Positions 11,305 to 26,024 of a stretch of 64,000 nucleotides of DNA are shown in pieces (position 1 is the stretch's first letter; every line of letters starts with the position of its first letter). Both the position numbers and the translations under genes were made by a program. Below the pieces are notes generated by a model. It did no database searches, had not been told where the DNA came from, and worked only from the letters and a program-made list of their open reading frames with translations. Origin of the DNA: Tetragonia tetragonoides (lineage: Eukaryota; Streptophyta; Magnoliopsida; Caryophyllales; Aizoaceae); contig CM076141.1 of assembly GCA_038025085.1 (NCBI GenBank), positions 23,994,501-24,058,500 of the forward strand, given 5' to 3'.

Positions 11305-14300
11305 ACTTTGTTTGCAATCATTTGAGTGTGAAACTACACCTAACATGTTTACAGTTACAAACAAGCTTCAACTCAAGCTTTTGAATGCATTTAAACCTTT
11401 TAAAAGCTCATACGAGTAGGGTGAAAGAGATTTGTGTTCTTTTGTAACAAGCTTCAACTCAAGCTTTTGAATTCATTTACGCGTTTTAAAAGCTCATACG
11501 AGTAGGGTGAAAGAGATTTGTGTTCTTTTGTAACAAGCTTCAACTTAAGCTTTTGAATGTATTTACGCGTTTTAAAAAAGCTCATACGAGTAGGGTGAAA
11601 GAGATTTGAGTTCTTTTGTGTTGTATATTAAGAGAAAGCATCCAAATACTCTGTTTGCAATCATTTGAGTGTGAAACTACACCTAACATGTTTACAGTTA
11701 CAAACAAGCTTCAACTCAAGCTTTTGAATGCATTTACACGTTTTAGAAGCTCATACGAGGAGGGTGAAAGAGATTTGAGTTCTTTTGTGTTGTATATTAA
11801 GAGAAAGCATCCAAATACTTTGTTTGCATTCATTTGAGTGTGAAATTACACCTAGGATGTTTACTGTTACAAACAGCTTCAACTCAAGCTTTTGAATGCA
11901 TTTACGCATTTTAAAAGCTCATACCAGTAGGGTGAAAGAGATTTGAGTTCTTTTGTGTTGTATATTAAGAGAAAGCATCCAAATACTTTATTTGAAATCA
12001 TTTGAGTGTGAAACGACACCTAGGATGTTTACAGTTACAAACAAGCTTCAACTGAAGCTTTTGAATGACATTTACGCGTTTGAAAAGCTCATACGAGTAG
12101 GGTGAAAGAGATTTGAGTTCTTTTGTGTTGTATATTAAGAGAAAGCATCCAAATGCTTTGTTTGCATTCATTTGAGTGTGAAACTATACCTAGGATGTTG
12201 ACAGTTACAAACAAGCTTCAACTCAAGCTTTTGAATGCATTTACGCGTTTTAAAAGCTCATACGAGTAGGGTGAAAGAGATTTGAGTTCTTTTGTGTTGT
12301 ATATTAAGAGAAAGCATCCAAATACTTTGTTTGCATTCATTTGAGTGTGAAACTATACCTAGGATGTTTACAGTTACAAACAAGCTTCAACTCAAGCTTT
12401 TGAATTCATTGACGCGTTTTAAAAGCTCATACGAGTAGGGTGAAAGAGATTTGAGTTCTTTTGTGTTGTATATTAAGAGAAAGCATCCAAATACTTTGTT
12501 TGCAATCATTTGAGTGTGAAACTACACCTAACATGTTTACAGTTACAAACAAGCTTCAACTCAAGCTTTTGAATGCATTTACGCGTTTTAAAAGCTCATA
12601 CGAGTAGGGTGAAAGAGATTTGAGTTCTTTTGTGTTGTATATTAAGAGAAAGCATCCAAATACTTTGTTTGCATTCATTTGAGTGTGAAACTATACCTAG
12701 GATGTTTACAGTTACAAACAAGCTTCAACTCAAGCTTTTGAATGCATTTACACCTTTTAAAAGCTCATACGAGTAGGGTGAAAGAGATTTGAGTTCTTTT
12801 GTGTTTTATATTAAGAGAAAGCATCCAAATACTTTGTTTACATTCATTTGAGTGTAAAACTACACCTAGGATGTCTACAGTTACAAACAAGCTTCAACTC
12901 AAGCTTTTGAATTCATTTACGCGTTTTAAAAGCTCATACGAGTAGGGTGAAAGAGATTTGAGTTCTTTTGTGTTGTATATTAAGAGAAAGCATCCAAATA
13001 CGTTGTTTGCATTCATTTAAGTGTGAAACTACACCTAGGATGTTTACAGTTACAAACAAGCTTAAACTCAAGCTTTTGAATGCGTTTACGCGTTTTAAAA
13101 GCTCATACGAGTAAGGTGAAAGAGATTTGTGTTCTTTTGTAACAAGCTTCAACTCAAGCTTTTGAATGTATTTACGCGTTTTAAAAAAGCTCATACGAGT
13201 AGGGTGAAAGAGATTTGAGTTCTTTTGTGTTGTATATTAAGAGAAAGCATCCAAATACTTTGTTTGCAATCATTTGAGTGTGAAACTACACCTAACATGT
13301 TTACAGTTACAAACAAGCTTCAACTCAAGCTTTTGAATTCATATACGCGTTTTAAAAGCTCATACGAGTAGGGTGAAAGAGATTTGAGTTCTTTTGTGTT
13401 TTATATTAAGAGAAAGCATCCAAATACTTTGTTTACATTCATTTGAGTGTAAAACTACACCTAGGATGTTTACAGTTACAAACAAGCTTCAGCTCAAGCT
13501 TTTGAATTCATTTACGCGTTTTAAAAGCTCATACGAGTAGGGTGAAAGAGATTTGAGTTCTTTTGTGTTGTATATTAAGAGAAAGCATCCAAATACGTTG
13601 TTTGCATTCATTTGAGGGTGAAAGAGATTTGTGTTCTTTTGTAACAAGCTTCAACTCCAGCTTTTGAATGTATTTACGCGTTTTAAAAAAGCTCATACGA
13701 GTAGGGTGAAAGAGATTTGAGTTCTTTTGTGTTTTATATTAAGAGAAAGCATCCAAATACTTTGTTTACATTCATTTGAGTGTAAAACTACACCTAGGAT
13801 GTTTACAGTTACAAACAAGCTTCAACTCAAGCTTTTGAATTCATTTACGCGTTTTAAAAGCTCATACGAGTAGGGTGAAAGAGATTTGAGTTCTTTTGTG
13901 TTGTATATTAAGAGAAAGCATCCAAATACGTTGTTTGCATTCATTTGAGTGTGAAACTACACCTAGGATGTTTACAGTTACAAACAAGCTTCAACTCAAG
14001 CTTTTGAATTCATTTACGCGTTTTAAAAGCTCATACGAGTAGGGTGAAAGAGATTTGAGTTCTTTTGTGTTGTATATTAAGAGAAAGCATCCAAATACGT
14101 TGTTTGCATTCATTTGAGTGTGAAACTACACCTAGGATGTTTACAGTTACAAACAAGCTTAAACTCAAGCTTTTGAATGCGTTTACGCGTTTTAAAAGCT
14201 CATACGAGTAAGGTGAAAGAGATTTGTGTTCTTTTGTAACAAGCTTCAACTCAAGCTTTTGAATGCATTTACGCGTTTTAAAAGCTCATACGAGTAGGGT

Positions 14301-14350
14301 GAAAGAGATTTGAGTTCTTTTGTGTTGTATATTAAGAGAAAGCATCCAAA
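11305..14350 (+). repeat. Second copy of the window's first 4 kb, lacking one 933-bp unit
   Basis: Bases from 11,305 repeat those from 1 at an offset of 11,304. Shared features are the tandem half monomers, ACACGTTTTAGAAGC with CGAGGAGGG, the one-base loss in TTACAAACAGC and the one-base gain in AATGACATTTACG. After about 13,190 the match continues with an offset of 10,371, so one 933-bp unit present at 1,250-3,028 is single here. The match ends at about 14,350. The left edge of the first copy lies outside the window. Confidence 0.88.
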
Positions 14351-16151
14351 TATGTTGTTTGCATTCATTTGAGTGTCAAACTACACCTAGGATGTTTACA
14401 GTTACAAACAAGCTTCAACTCAAGCTTTTGAATGCATTTACGCGTTTTAAAAGCTCATACGAGTAGGGTGAAAGAGATTTGTGTTCTTTTGTAAAAAGCT
14501 TCAACTCAAGCTTTTGAATGTATTTACGCGTTTTAAAAAAGCTCATACGAGTAGGGTGAAAGAGATTTGAGTTCTTTTGTGTTGTATATTAAGAGAAAGC
14601 ATCCAAATACGTTGTTTGCATTCATTTAAGTGTGAAACTACACCTAGGATGTTTACAGTTACAAACAAGCTTAAACTCAAGCTTTTGAATGCGTTTACGC
14701 GTTTTAAAAGCTCATACGAGTAAGGTGAAAGAGATTTGTGTTCTTTTGTAACAAGCTTCAACTCAAGCTTTTGAATGTATTTACGCGTTTTAAAAAAGCT
14801 CATACGAGTAGGGTGAAAGAGATTTGAGTTCTTTTGTGTTGTATATTAAGAGAAAGCATCCAAATACTTTGTTTGCAATCATTTGAGTGTGAAACTACAC
14901 CTAACATGTTTACAGTTACAAACAAGCTTCAACTCAAGCTTTTGAATTCATATACGCGTTTTAAAAGCTCATACGAGTAGGGTGAAAGAGATTTGAGTTC
15001 TTTTGTGTTTTATATTAAGAGAAAGCATCCAAATACTTTGTTTACATTCATTTGAGTGTAAAACTACACCTAGGATGTTTACAGTTACAAACAAGCTTCA
15101 GCTCAAGCTTTTGAATTCATTTACGCGTTTTAAAAGCTCATACGAGTAGGGTGAAAGAGATTTGAGTTCTTTTGTGTTGTATATTAAGAGAAAGCATCCA
15201 AATACGTTGTTTGCATTCATTTGAGGGTGAAAGAGATTTGTGTTCTTTTGTAACAAGCTTCAACTCCAGCTTTTGAATGTATTTACGCGTTTTAAAAAAG
15301 CTCATACGAGTAGGGTGAAAGAGATTTGAGTTCTTTTGTGTTTTATATTAAGAGAAAGCATCCAAATACTTTGTTTACATTCATTTGAGTGTAAAACTAC
15401 ACCTAGGATGTTTACAGTTACAAACAAGCTTCAACTCAAGCTTTTGAATTCATTTACGCGTTTTAAAAGCTCATACGAGTAGGGTGAAAGAGATTTGAGT
15501 TCTTTTGTGTTGTATATTAAGAGAAAGCATCCAAATACGTTGTTTGCATTCATTTGAGTGTGAAACTACACCTAGGATGTTTACAGTTACAAACAAGCTT
15601 CAACTCAAGCTTTTGAATTCATTTACGCGTTTTAAAAGCTCATACGAGTAGGGTGAAAGAGATTTGAGTTCTTTTGTGTTGTATATTAAGAGAAAGCATC
15701 CAAATACGTTGTTTGCATTCATTTGAGTGTGAAACTACACCTAGGATGTTTACAGTTACAAACAAGCTTAAACTCAAGCTTTTGAATGCGTTTACGCGTT
15801 TTAAAAGCTCATACGAGTAAGGTGAAAGAGATTTGTGTTCTTTTGTAACAAGCTTCAACTCAAGCTTTTGAATGCATTTACGCGTTTTAAAAGCTCATAC
15901 GAGTAGGGTGAAAGAGATTTGAGTTCTTTTGTGTTGTATATTAAGAGAAAGCATCCAAATATGTTGTTTGCATTCATTTGAGTGTCAAACTACACCTAGG
16001 ATGTTTACAGTTACAAACAAGCTTCAACTCAAGCTTTTGAATGCATTTACGCGTTTTAAAAGCTCATACGAGTAGGGTGAAAGAGATTTGTGTTCTTTTG
16101 TAAAAAGCTTCAACTCAAGCTTTTGAATGTATTTACGCGTTTTAAAAAAGC
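12934..16151 (+). repeat. 1,609-bp tandem duplication
   Basis: Copies are about 12,934-14,542 and 14,543-16,151. Each has the GTAAGGTG monomer, a CCTAACATG monomer with ATTCATATACG, the 76+88 composite, and the TATGTTG/GTGTCAAAC monomer (14,351 and 15,960). Left of 12,934 the sequences differ (full monomer against half monomer), which fixes that edge. The second copy passes directly into the 3.7-kb duplication. Confidence 0.88.
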
Positions 16152-19100
16152 TCATACGAGTAGGGTGAAAGAGATTTGAGTTCTTTTGTGTTGTATATTA
16201 AGAGAAAGCATCCAAATACTTTGTTTGCAATCATTTGAGTGTGAAACTACACCTAACATGTTTACAGTTACAAGCAAGCTTCAACTCCAGCTTTTGAATG
16301 CATTTACGCGTTTTAAAAGCTCATACGAGTAGGGTGAAAGAGATTTGAGTTCTTTTGTGTTGTATATTAAGAGAAAGCATCCAAATACTTTGTTTGCATT
16401 CATTTGAGTGTGAAACTATACCTAGGATGTTTACAGTTACAAAAAAGCTTCAACTCAAGCTTTTGAATGCATTTACACCTTTTAAAAGCTCATACGAGTA
16501 GGGTGAATGAGATTTGTGTTCTTTTGTAACAAGCTTCAACTCAAGCTTTTGAATGTATTTACGCGTTTTAAAAGAGCTCATACGAGTAGGGTGAAAGAGA
16601 TTTGAGTTCTTTTGTGTTTTATATTAAGAGAAAGCATCCAAATACTTTGTTTACATTCATTTGAGTGTAAAACTACACCTAGGATGTTTACAGTTACAAA
16701 CAAGCTTCAACTCAAGCTTTTGAATTCATTTACGCGTTTTAAAAGCTCATACGAGTAGGGTGAAAGAGATTTGAGTTCTTTTGTGTTGTATATTAAGAGA
16801 AAGCATCCAAATACGTTGTTTGCATTCATTTGAGTGTGAAACTACACCTAGGATGTTTACAGTTACAAACAAGCTTCAACTCAAGCTTTTGAATGCATTT
16901 ACGCGTTTTAAAAGCTCATACGAGTAGGGTGAAAGAGATTTGTGTTCTTTTGTAACAAGCTTCAACTCAAGCTTTTGAATGTATTTACGCGTTTTAAAAA
17001 AGCTCATACGAGTAGGGTGAAAGAGATTTGAGTTCTTTTGTGTTGTATATTAAGAGAAAGCATCCAAATACTCTGTTTGCAATCATTTGAGTGTGAAACT
17101 ACATCTAACATGTTTACAGTTACAAACAAGCTTCAACTCAAGCTTTTGAATGCATTTACACGTTTTAAAAGCTCATACGAGGAGGGTGAAAGAGATTTGA
17201 GTTCTTTTGTGTTGTATATTAAGAGAAAGCATCCAAATACTTTGTTTGCATTCATTTGAGTGTGAAATTACACCTAGGATGTTTACTGTTACAAACAGCT
17301 TCAACTCAAGCTTTTGAATGCATTTACGCGTTTTAAAAGCTCATACCAGTAGGGTGAAAGAGATTTGAGTTCTTTTGTGTTGTATATTAAGAGAAAGCAT
17401 CCAAATACTTTATTTGAAATCATTTGAGTGTGAAACTACACCTAGGATGTTTACAGTTACAAACAAGCTTCAACTGAAGCTTTTGAATGACATTTACGCG
17501 TTTGAAAAGCTCATACGAGTAGGGTGAAAGAGATTTGAGTTCTTTTGTGTTGTATATTAAGAGAAAGCATCCAAATGCTTTGTTTGCATTCATTTGAGTG
17601 TGAAACTATACCTAGGATGTTTACAGTTACAAACAAGCTTCAACTCAAGCTTTTGAATGCATTTACGCGTTTTAAAAGCTCATACGAGTAGGGTGAAAGA
17701 GATTTGAGTTCTTTTGTGTTGTATATTAAGAGAAAGCATCCAAATACTTTGTTTGCATTCATTTGAGTGTGAAACTATACCTAGGATGTTTACAGTTACA
17801 AACAAGCTTCAACTCAAGCTTTTGAATGCATTTACACCTTTTAAAAGCTCATACGAGTAGGGTGAAAGAGATTTGTGTTCTGTTGTATCAAGCTTCAACT
17901 CAAGCTTTTGAATGTATTTACGCGTTTTAAAAAAGCTCATACGAGTAGGGTGAAAGAGATTTGAGTTCTTTTGTTTTTTATATTAAGAGAAAGCATCCAA
18001 GTACTTTGTTTACATTCATTTGAGTGTAAAACTACACCTAGGATGTTTACAGTTACAAACAAGCTTCAAGTCAAGCTTTTGAATTCATCTTCGCGTTTTA
18101 AAAGCTCATACGAGTAGGGTGAAAGAGATTTGAGTTCTTTTGTGTTGTATATTAAGAGAAAGCATCCAAATACGTTGTTTGCATTCATTTGAGTGTGAAA
18201 CTACACCTAGGATGTTTACAGTTACAAACAAGCTTCAACTCAAGCTTTTGAATGCATTTACGCGTTTTAAAAGCTCATACGAGTAGGGTGAAAGAGATTT
18301 GTATTCTTTTGTGTTGTATATTAAGAGAAAGCATCAAAATACGTTGTTTGCATTCATTTGAGTGTGAAACTACACCTAGGATGTTTACAGTTACAAACAA
18401 GCTTCAACTCAAGCTTTTGAATGCATTTACGCGTTTTAAATGCTCATACGAGTAGGGAGAAAGAGATTTGAGTTCTTTTGTGTTGTATATTAAGAGAAAG
18501 CATCCAAATACTTTGTTTGCATTCATTTGAGTGTGAAACTATACCTAGGATGTTTACAGTTACAAACAAGCTTCAACTCAAGGTTTTGAATGCATTTACG
18601 CTTTTTAAAAGCTCATACGAGTAGGGTGAAAGATATTTGAGTTCTTTTGTGTTGTATATTAAGAGAAAGCATCCGAATACTTTGTTTGCAATCATTTGAG
18701 GGTGAAACTACACCTAGGATGTTTACAGTTACAAACAAGCTTCAACTCAAGCTGCTGAATGAATTTACGCGTTTTAACAGCTCATACGAGTAGGGTGAAA
18801 GGGATTTGAGTTCTTTTGTGTTGTATATTAAGAGAAAGCATCCAAATACGTTGTTTGCATTCATTTGAGTGTGAAACTACACCTAGGATGTTTACAAGTA
18901 CAAACAAGCTTCAACTCAAGCTTTTGAATGTATTTACGCGTTTTAACAGCTCTCACGACTAGGGTGATAGAAATTGAGTTCTTTTGTGTTGTATATTAAG
19001 AGAAAGCATCCAAATACTTTGTTTGCATTCATTTGAGTGTGAAATTACACCTAGGATGTTTACAGTTACAAACAAGCTTCAACTCATGCTTTTGAATGCA

Positions 19101-22100
19101 TTTACGCGTTTTAAAAGCTCATACGAGTAGGGTGAAAGAGATTTGAGTTCTTTTGTGTTGTATATTAAGAGAAAGCATCCAAATACTTTGTTTGAATTCA
19201 TTTGAGTGTGAAACTACACCTAGGATGTTTACAAGTACAAACAAGCTTCAACTCAAGCTGTTGAATGAATTTACGTGTTTTAACAGCTCTTACGACTAGG
19301 GTGATAGAAATGGAGTTCTTTTGTGTTGTATATTAAGAGAAAGTATCCAAATACTTTGTTTGAAATCATTTGAGTGTGAAACTACACCTAGGATGTTTAC
19401 AGTTACAAACAAGCTTCAACTCAAGCTGTTGAATGAATTTACGCGTTTTAACAGCTCATACGAGTAGGGTGAAAGAGATTTGAGTTCTTTTGGGTTGTAT
19501 ATTAAGAGAAAGCATCCAAATACGTTGTTTGCATTCATTTGAGTGTGAAACTACACCTAGGATGTTTACAGTTACAAACAAGCTTCAACTCATGCTTTTG
19601 AATGCATTTACGCGTTTTAAAAGCTCATACGAGTAGGGTAAAAGAGATTTGAGTTCTTTTGTGTTGTATATTAAGAGAAAGCATCCAAATATGTTGTTTG
19701 CATTCATTTGAGTGTCAAACTACACCTAGGATGTTTACAGTTACAAACAAGCTTCAACTCAAGCTTTTGAATGCATTTACGCGTTTTAAAAGCTCATACG
19801 AGTAGGGTGAAAGAGATTTGTGTTCTTTTGTAAAAAGCTTCAACTCAAGCTTTTGAATGTATTTACGCGTTTTAAAAAAGCTCATACGAGTAGGGTGAAA
19901 GAGATTTGAGTTCTTTTGTGTTGTATATTAAGAGAAAGCATCCAAATACTTTGTTTGCAATCATTTGAGTGTGAAACTACACCTAACATGTTTACAGTTA
20001 CAAGCAAGCTTCAACTCCAGCTTTTGAATGCATTTACGCGTTTTAAAAGCTCATACGAGTAGGGTGAAAGAGATTTGAGTTCTTTTGTGTTGTATATTAA
20101 GAGAAAGCATCCAAATACTTTGTTTGCATTCATTTGAGTGTGAAACTATACCTAGGATGTTTACAGTTACAAACAAGCTTCAACTCAAGCTTTTGAATGC
20201 ATTTACACCTTTTAAAAGCTCATACGAGTAGGGTGAAAGAGATTTGTGTTCTTTTGTAACAAGCTTCAACTCAAGCTTTTGAATGTATTTACGCGTTTTA
20301 AAAGAGCTCATACGAGTAGGGTGAAAGAGATTTGAGTTCTTTTGTGTTTTATATTAAGAGAAAGCATCCAAATACTTTGTTTACATTCATTTGAGTGTAA
20401 AACTACACCTAGGATGTTTACAGTTACACACAAGCTTCAACTCAAGCTTTTGAATTCATTTACGCGTTTTAAAAGCTCATACGAGTAGGGTGAAAGAGAT
20501 TTGAGTTCTTTTGTGTTGTATATTAAGAGAAAGCATCCAAATACGTTGTTTGCATTCATTTGAGTGTGAAACTACACCTAGGATGTTTACAGTTACAAAC
20601 AAGCTTCAACTCAAGCTTTTGAATGCATTTACGCGTTTTAAAAGCTCATACGAGTAGGGTGAAAGAGATTTGTGTTCTTTTGTAACAAGCTTCAACTCAA
20701 GCTTTTGAATGTATTTACGCGTTTTAAAAAAGCTCATACGAGTAGGGTGAAAGAGATTTGAGTTCTTTTGTGTTGTATATTAAGAGAAAGCATCCAAATA
20801 CTCTGTTTGCAATCATTTGAGTGTGAAACTACATCTAACATGTTTACAGTTACAAACAAGCTTCAACTCAAGCTTTTGAATGCATTTACACGTTTTAAAA
20901 GCTCATACGAGGAGGGTGAAAGAGATTTGAGTTCTTTTGTGTTGTATATTAAGAGAAAGCATCCAAATACTTTGTTTGCATTCATTTGAGTGTGAAATTA
21001 CACCTAGGATGTTTACTGTTACAAACAGCTTCAACTCAAGCTTTTGAATGCATTTACGCGTTTTAAAAGCTCATACAAGTAGGGTGAAAGAGATTTGAGT
21101 TCTTTTGTGTTGTATATTAAGAGAAAGCATCCAAATACTTTATTTGAAATCATTTGAGTGTGAAACTACACCTAGGATGTTTACAGTTACAAACAAGCTT
21201 CAACTGAAGCTTTTGAATGACATTTACGCGTTTGAAAAGCTCATACGAGTAGGGTGAAAGAGATTTGAGTTCTTTTGTGTTGTATATTAAGAGAAAGCAT
21301 CCAAATGCTTTGTTTGCATTCATTTGAGTGTGAAACTATACCTAGGATGTTTACAGTTACAAACAAGCTTCAACTCAAGCTTTTGAATGCATTTACGCGT
21401 TTTAAAAGCTCATACGAGTAGGGTGAAAGAGATTTGAGTTCTTTTGTGTTGTATATTAAGAGAAAGCATCCAAATACTTTGTTTGCATTCATTTGAGTGT
21501 GAAACTATACCTAGGATGTTTACAGTTACAAACAAGCTTCAACTCAAGCTTTTGAATGCATTTACACCTTTTAAAAGCTCATACGAGTAGGGTGAAAGAG
21601 ATTTGTGTTCTGTTGTATCAAGCTTCAACTCAAGCTTTTGAATGTATTTACGCGTTTTAAAAAAGCTCATACGAGTAGGGTGAAAGAGATTTGAGTTCTT
21701 TTGTTTTTTATATTAAGAGAAAGCATCCAAGTACTTTGTTTACATTCATTTGAGTGTAAAACTACACCTAGGATGTTTACAGTTACAAACAAGCTTCAAG
21801 TCAAGCTTTTGAATTCATCTACGCGTTTTAAAAGCTCATACGAGTAGGGTGAAAGAGATTTGAGTTCTTTTGTGTTGTATATTAAGAGAAAGCATCCAAA
21901 TACGTTGTTTGCATTCATTTGAGTGTGAAACTACACCTAGGATGTTTACAGTTACAAACAAGCTTCAACTCAAGCTTTTGAATGCATTTACGCGTTTTAA
22001 AAGCTCATACGAGTAGGGTGAAAGAGATTTGTATTCTTTTGTGTTGTATATTAAGAGAAAGCATCAAAATACGTTGTTTGCATTCATTTGAGTGTGAAAC

Positions 22101-23325
22101 TACACCTAGGATGTTTACAGTTACAAACAAGCTTCAACTCAAGCTTTTGAATGCATTTACGCGTTTTAAATGCTCATACGAGTAGGGAGAAAGAGATTTG
22201 AGTTCTTTTGTGTTGTATATTAAGAGAAAGCATCCAAATACTTTGTTTGCATTCATTTGAGTGTGAAACTATACCTAGGATGTTTACAGTTACAAACAAG
22301 CTTCAACTCAAGCTTTTGAATGCATTTACGCTTTTTAAAAGCTCATACGAGTAGGGTGAAAGATATTTGAGTTCTTTTGTGTTGTATATTAAGAGAAAGC
22401 ATCCGAATACTTTGTTTGCATTCATTTGAGGGTGAAACTACACCTAGGATGTTTACAGTTACAAACAAGCTTCAACTCAAGCTGCTGAATGAATTTACGC
22501 GTTTTAACAGCTCATACGAGTAGGGTGAAAGGGATTTGAGTTCTTTTGTGTTGTATATTAAGAGAAAGCATCCAAATACGTTGTTTGCATTCATTTGAGT
22601 GTGAAACTACACCTAGGATGTTTACAAGTACAAACAAGCTTCAACTCAAGCTTTTGAATGTATTTACGCGTTTTAACAGCTCTCACGACTAGGGTGATAG
22701 AAATTGAGTTCTTTTGTGTTGTATATTAAGAGAAAGCATCCAAATACTTTGTTTGCATTCATTTGAGTGTGAAATTACACCTAGGATGTTTACAGTTACA
22801 AACAAGCTTCAACTCATGCTTTTGAATGCATTTACGCGTTTTAAAAGCTCATACGAGTAGGGTGAAAGAGATTTGAGTTCTTTTGTGTTGTATATTAAGA
22901 GAAAGCATCCAAATACTTTGTTTGAATTCATTTGAGTGTGAAACTACACCTAGGATGTTTACAAGTACAAACAAGCTTCAACTCAAGCTGTTGAATGAAT
23001 TTACGTGTTTTAACAGCTCTTACGACTAGGGTGATAGAAATGGAGTTCTTTTGTGTTGTATATTAAGAGAAAGTATCCAAATACTTTGTTTGAAATCATT
23101 TGAGTGTGAAACTACACCTAGGATGTTTACAGTTACAAACAAGCTTCAACTCAAGCTGTTGAATGAATTTACGCGTTTTAACAGCTCATACGAGTAGGGT
23201 GAAAGAGATTTGAGTTCTTTTGGGTTGTATATTAAGAGAAAGCATCCAAATACGTTGTTTGCATTCATTTGAGTGTGAAACTACACCTAGGATGTTTACA
23301 GTTACAAACAAGCTTCAACTCATGC
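15866..23325 (+). repeat. 3,730-bp tandem duplication
   Basis: Copies are about 15,866-19,595 and 19,596-23,325. Points exactly 3,730 bp apart include ATGTTGTTTG (15,961 and 19,691), CTCTGTTTGCAATC (17,071 and 20,801), GTTCTGTTGTATCAAGC (17,877 and 21,607), AAAGTATCC, and TTTTGGGTTG (19,488 and 23,218). Differences are few, for example AAAAAAGC (16,441) against AAACAAGC, CATCTTCGCG against CATCTACGCG, and ACCAGTAGGG against ACAAGTAGGG. This is the largest clear unit in the window. Confidence 0.92.
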
Positions 23326-26024
23326 TTTTGAATGCATTTACGCGTTTTAAAAGCTCATACGAGTAGGGTGAAAGAGATTTGAGTTCTTTTGTGTTGTATA
23401 TTAAGAAAAAGCATCCAAATACTTTGTTTGCATTCATTTGAGTGTGAAACTATACCTAGGATGTTTACAGTTACAAACAAGCTTCAACTCAAGCTTTTGA
23501 ATGCATTTACGCGTTTTAAAAGCTCATACGAGTAGGGTGAAAGAGATTTGAATTCTTTTGTGTTGTATATTAAGAGAAAGCATCCAAATACTTTGTTTGC
23601 AATCATTTGAGTGTGAAACTACACCTAGGATGTTTACAGTTACAAACAAGCTTAAACTCAAGCTTTTGAATGCGTTTACGCGTTTTAAAAGCTCATACGA
23701 GTAAGGTGAAAGAGATTTGTGTTCTTTTGTAACAAGCTTCAACTCAAGCTTTTGAATTCATTTACGCGTTTTAAAAGCTCATACGAGTAGGGTGAAAGAG
23801 ATTTGAGTTCTTTTGTGTTGTATATTAAGAGAAAGCATCCAAATACGTTGTTTGCATTCATTTGAGGGTGAAAGAGATTTGTGTTCTTTTGTAACAAGCT
23901 TCAACTCCAGCTTTTGAATGTATTTACGCGTTTTAAAAAAGCTCATACGAGTAGGGTGAAAGAGATTTGAGTTCTTTTGTGTTTTATATTAAGAGAAAGC
24001 ATCCAAATACTTTGTTTACATTCATTTGAGTGTAAAACTACACCTAGGATGTTTACAGTTACAAACAAGCTTCAACTCAAGCTTTTGAATTCATTTACGC
24101 GTTTTAAAAGCTCATACGAGTAGGGTGAAAGAGATTTGAGTTCTTTTGTGTTGTATATTAAGAGAAAGCATCCAAATACGTTGTTTGCATTCATTTGAGT
24201 GTGAAACTACACCTAGGATGTTTACAGTTACAAACAAGCTTCAACTCAAGCTTTTGAATGCATTTACGCGTTTTAAAAGCTCATACGAGTAGGGTGAAAG
24301 AGATTTGAGTTCTTTTGTGTTTTATATTAAGAGAAAGCATCCAAATACTTTGTTTACATTCATTTGAGTGTAAAACTACACCTAGGATGTTTACAGTTAC
24401 AAACAAGCTTCAGCTCAAGCTTTTGAATTCATTTACGCGTTTTAAAAGCTCATACGAGTAGGGTAAAAGAGATTTGAGTTCAATTGTGTTGTATATTAAG
24501 AGAAAGCATCCAAATATGTTGTTTGCATTCATTTGAGTGTCAAACTACACCTAGGATGTTTACAGTTACAAACAAGCTTCAACTCAAGCTTTTGAATGCA
24601 TTTACGCGTTTTAAAAGCTCATACGAGTAGGGTGAAAGAGATTTGTGTTCTTTTGTAAAAAGCTTCAACTCAAGCTTTTGAATGTATTTACGCGTTTTAA
24701 AAAAGCTCATACGAGTAGGGTGAAAGAGATTTGAGTTCTTTTGTGTTGTATATTAAGAGAAAGCATCCAAATACTTTGTTTGCAATCATTTGAGTGTGAA
24801 ACTACACCTAACATGTTTACAGTTACAAGCAAGCTTCAACTCCAGCTTTTGAATGCATTTACGCGTTTTAAAAGCTCATACGAGTAGGGTGAAAGAGATT
24901 TGAGTTCTTTTGTGTTGTATATTAAGAGAAAGCATCCAAATACTTTGTTTGCATTCATTTGAGTGTGAAACTATACCTAGGATGTTTACAGTTACAAACA
25001 AGCTTCAACTCAAGCTTTTGAATGCATTTACACCTTTTAAAAGCTCATACGAGTAGGGTGAAAGAGATTTGAGTTCTTTTGTGTTTTATATTAAGAGAAA
25101 GCATCCAAATACTTTGTTTACATTCATTTGAGTGTAAAACTACACCTAGGATGTCTACAGTTACAAACAAGCTTCAACTCAAGCTTTTGAATTCATTTAC
25201 GCGTTTTAAAAGCTCATACGAGTAGGGTGAAAGAGATTTGAGTTCTTTTGTGTTGTATATTAAGAGAAAGCATCCAAATACGTTGTTTGCATTCATTTGA
25301 GTGTGAAACTACACCTAGGATGTTTACAGTTACAAACAAGCTTAAACTCAAGCTTTTGAATGCGTTTACGCGTTTTAAAAGCTCATACGAGTAAGGTGAA
25401 AGAGATTTGTGTTCTTTTGTAACAAGCTTCAACTCAAGCTTTTGAATGTATTTACGCGTTTTAAAAAAGCTCATACGAGTAGGGTGAAAGAGATTTGAGT
25501 TCTTTTGTGTTGTATATTAAGAGAAAGCATCCAAATACTGTGTTTGCAATCATTTGAGTGTGAAACTACACCTAACATGTTTACAGTTACAAACAAGCTT
25601 CAACTCAAGCTTTTGAATTCATTTACGCGTTTTAAAAGCTCATACGAGTAGGGTGAAAGAGATTTGAGTTCTTTTGTGTTTTATATTAAGAGAAAGCATC
25701 CAAATACGTTGTTTACATTCATTTGAGTGTAAAACTACACCTAGGATGTTTACAGTTACAAACAAGCTTCAACTCAAGCTTTTGAATTCATTTACGCGTT
25801 TTAAAAGCTCATACGAGTAGGGTGAAAGAGATTTGAGTTCTTTTGTGTTGTATATTAAGAGAAAGCATCCAAATACGTTGTTTGCATTCATTTGAGTGTG
25901 AAACTACACCTAGGATGTTTACAGTTACAAACAAGCTTAAACTCAAGCTTTTGAATGCGTTTACGCGTTTTAAAAGCTCATACGAGTAAGGTGAAAGAGA
26001 TTTGTGTTCTTTTGTAACAAGCTT
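23326..26024 (+). repeat. Mosaic of blocks found elsewhere, with a 595-bp duplication
   Basis: About 24,460-25,080 resembles 19,630-20,250 (GGGTAAAAG, TATGTTG, the AAAAAGCTTC half monomer, ACAAGCAAGC). It has its own GAGTTCAATTGTG at about 24,477. From 25,214 a block repeats at 25,809, an offset of 595 bp (three full monomers plus 88 bp). Other monomers are of the TACGTTG and TTTTATATT subtypes. No non-satellite sequence was seen. Confidence 0.8.
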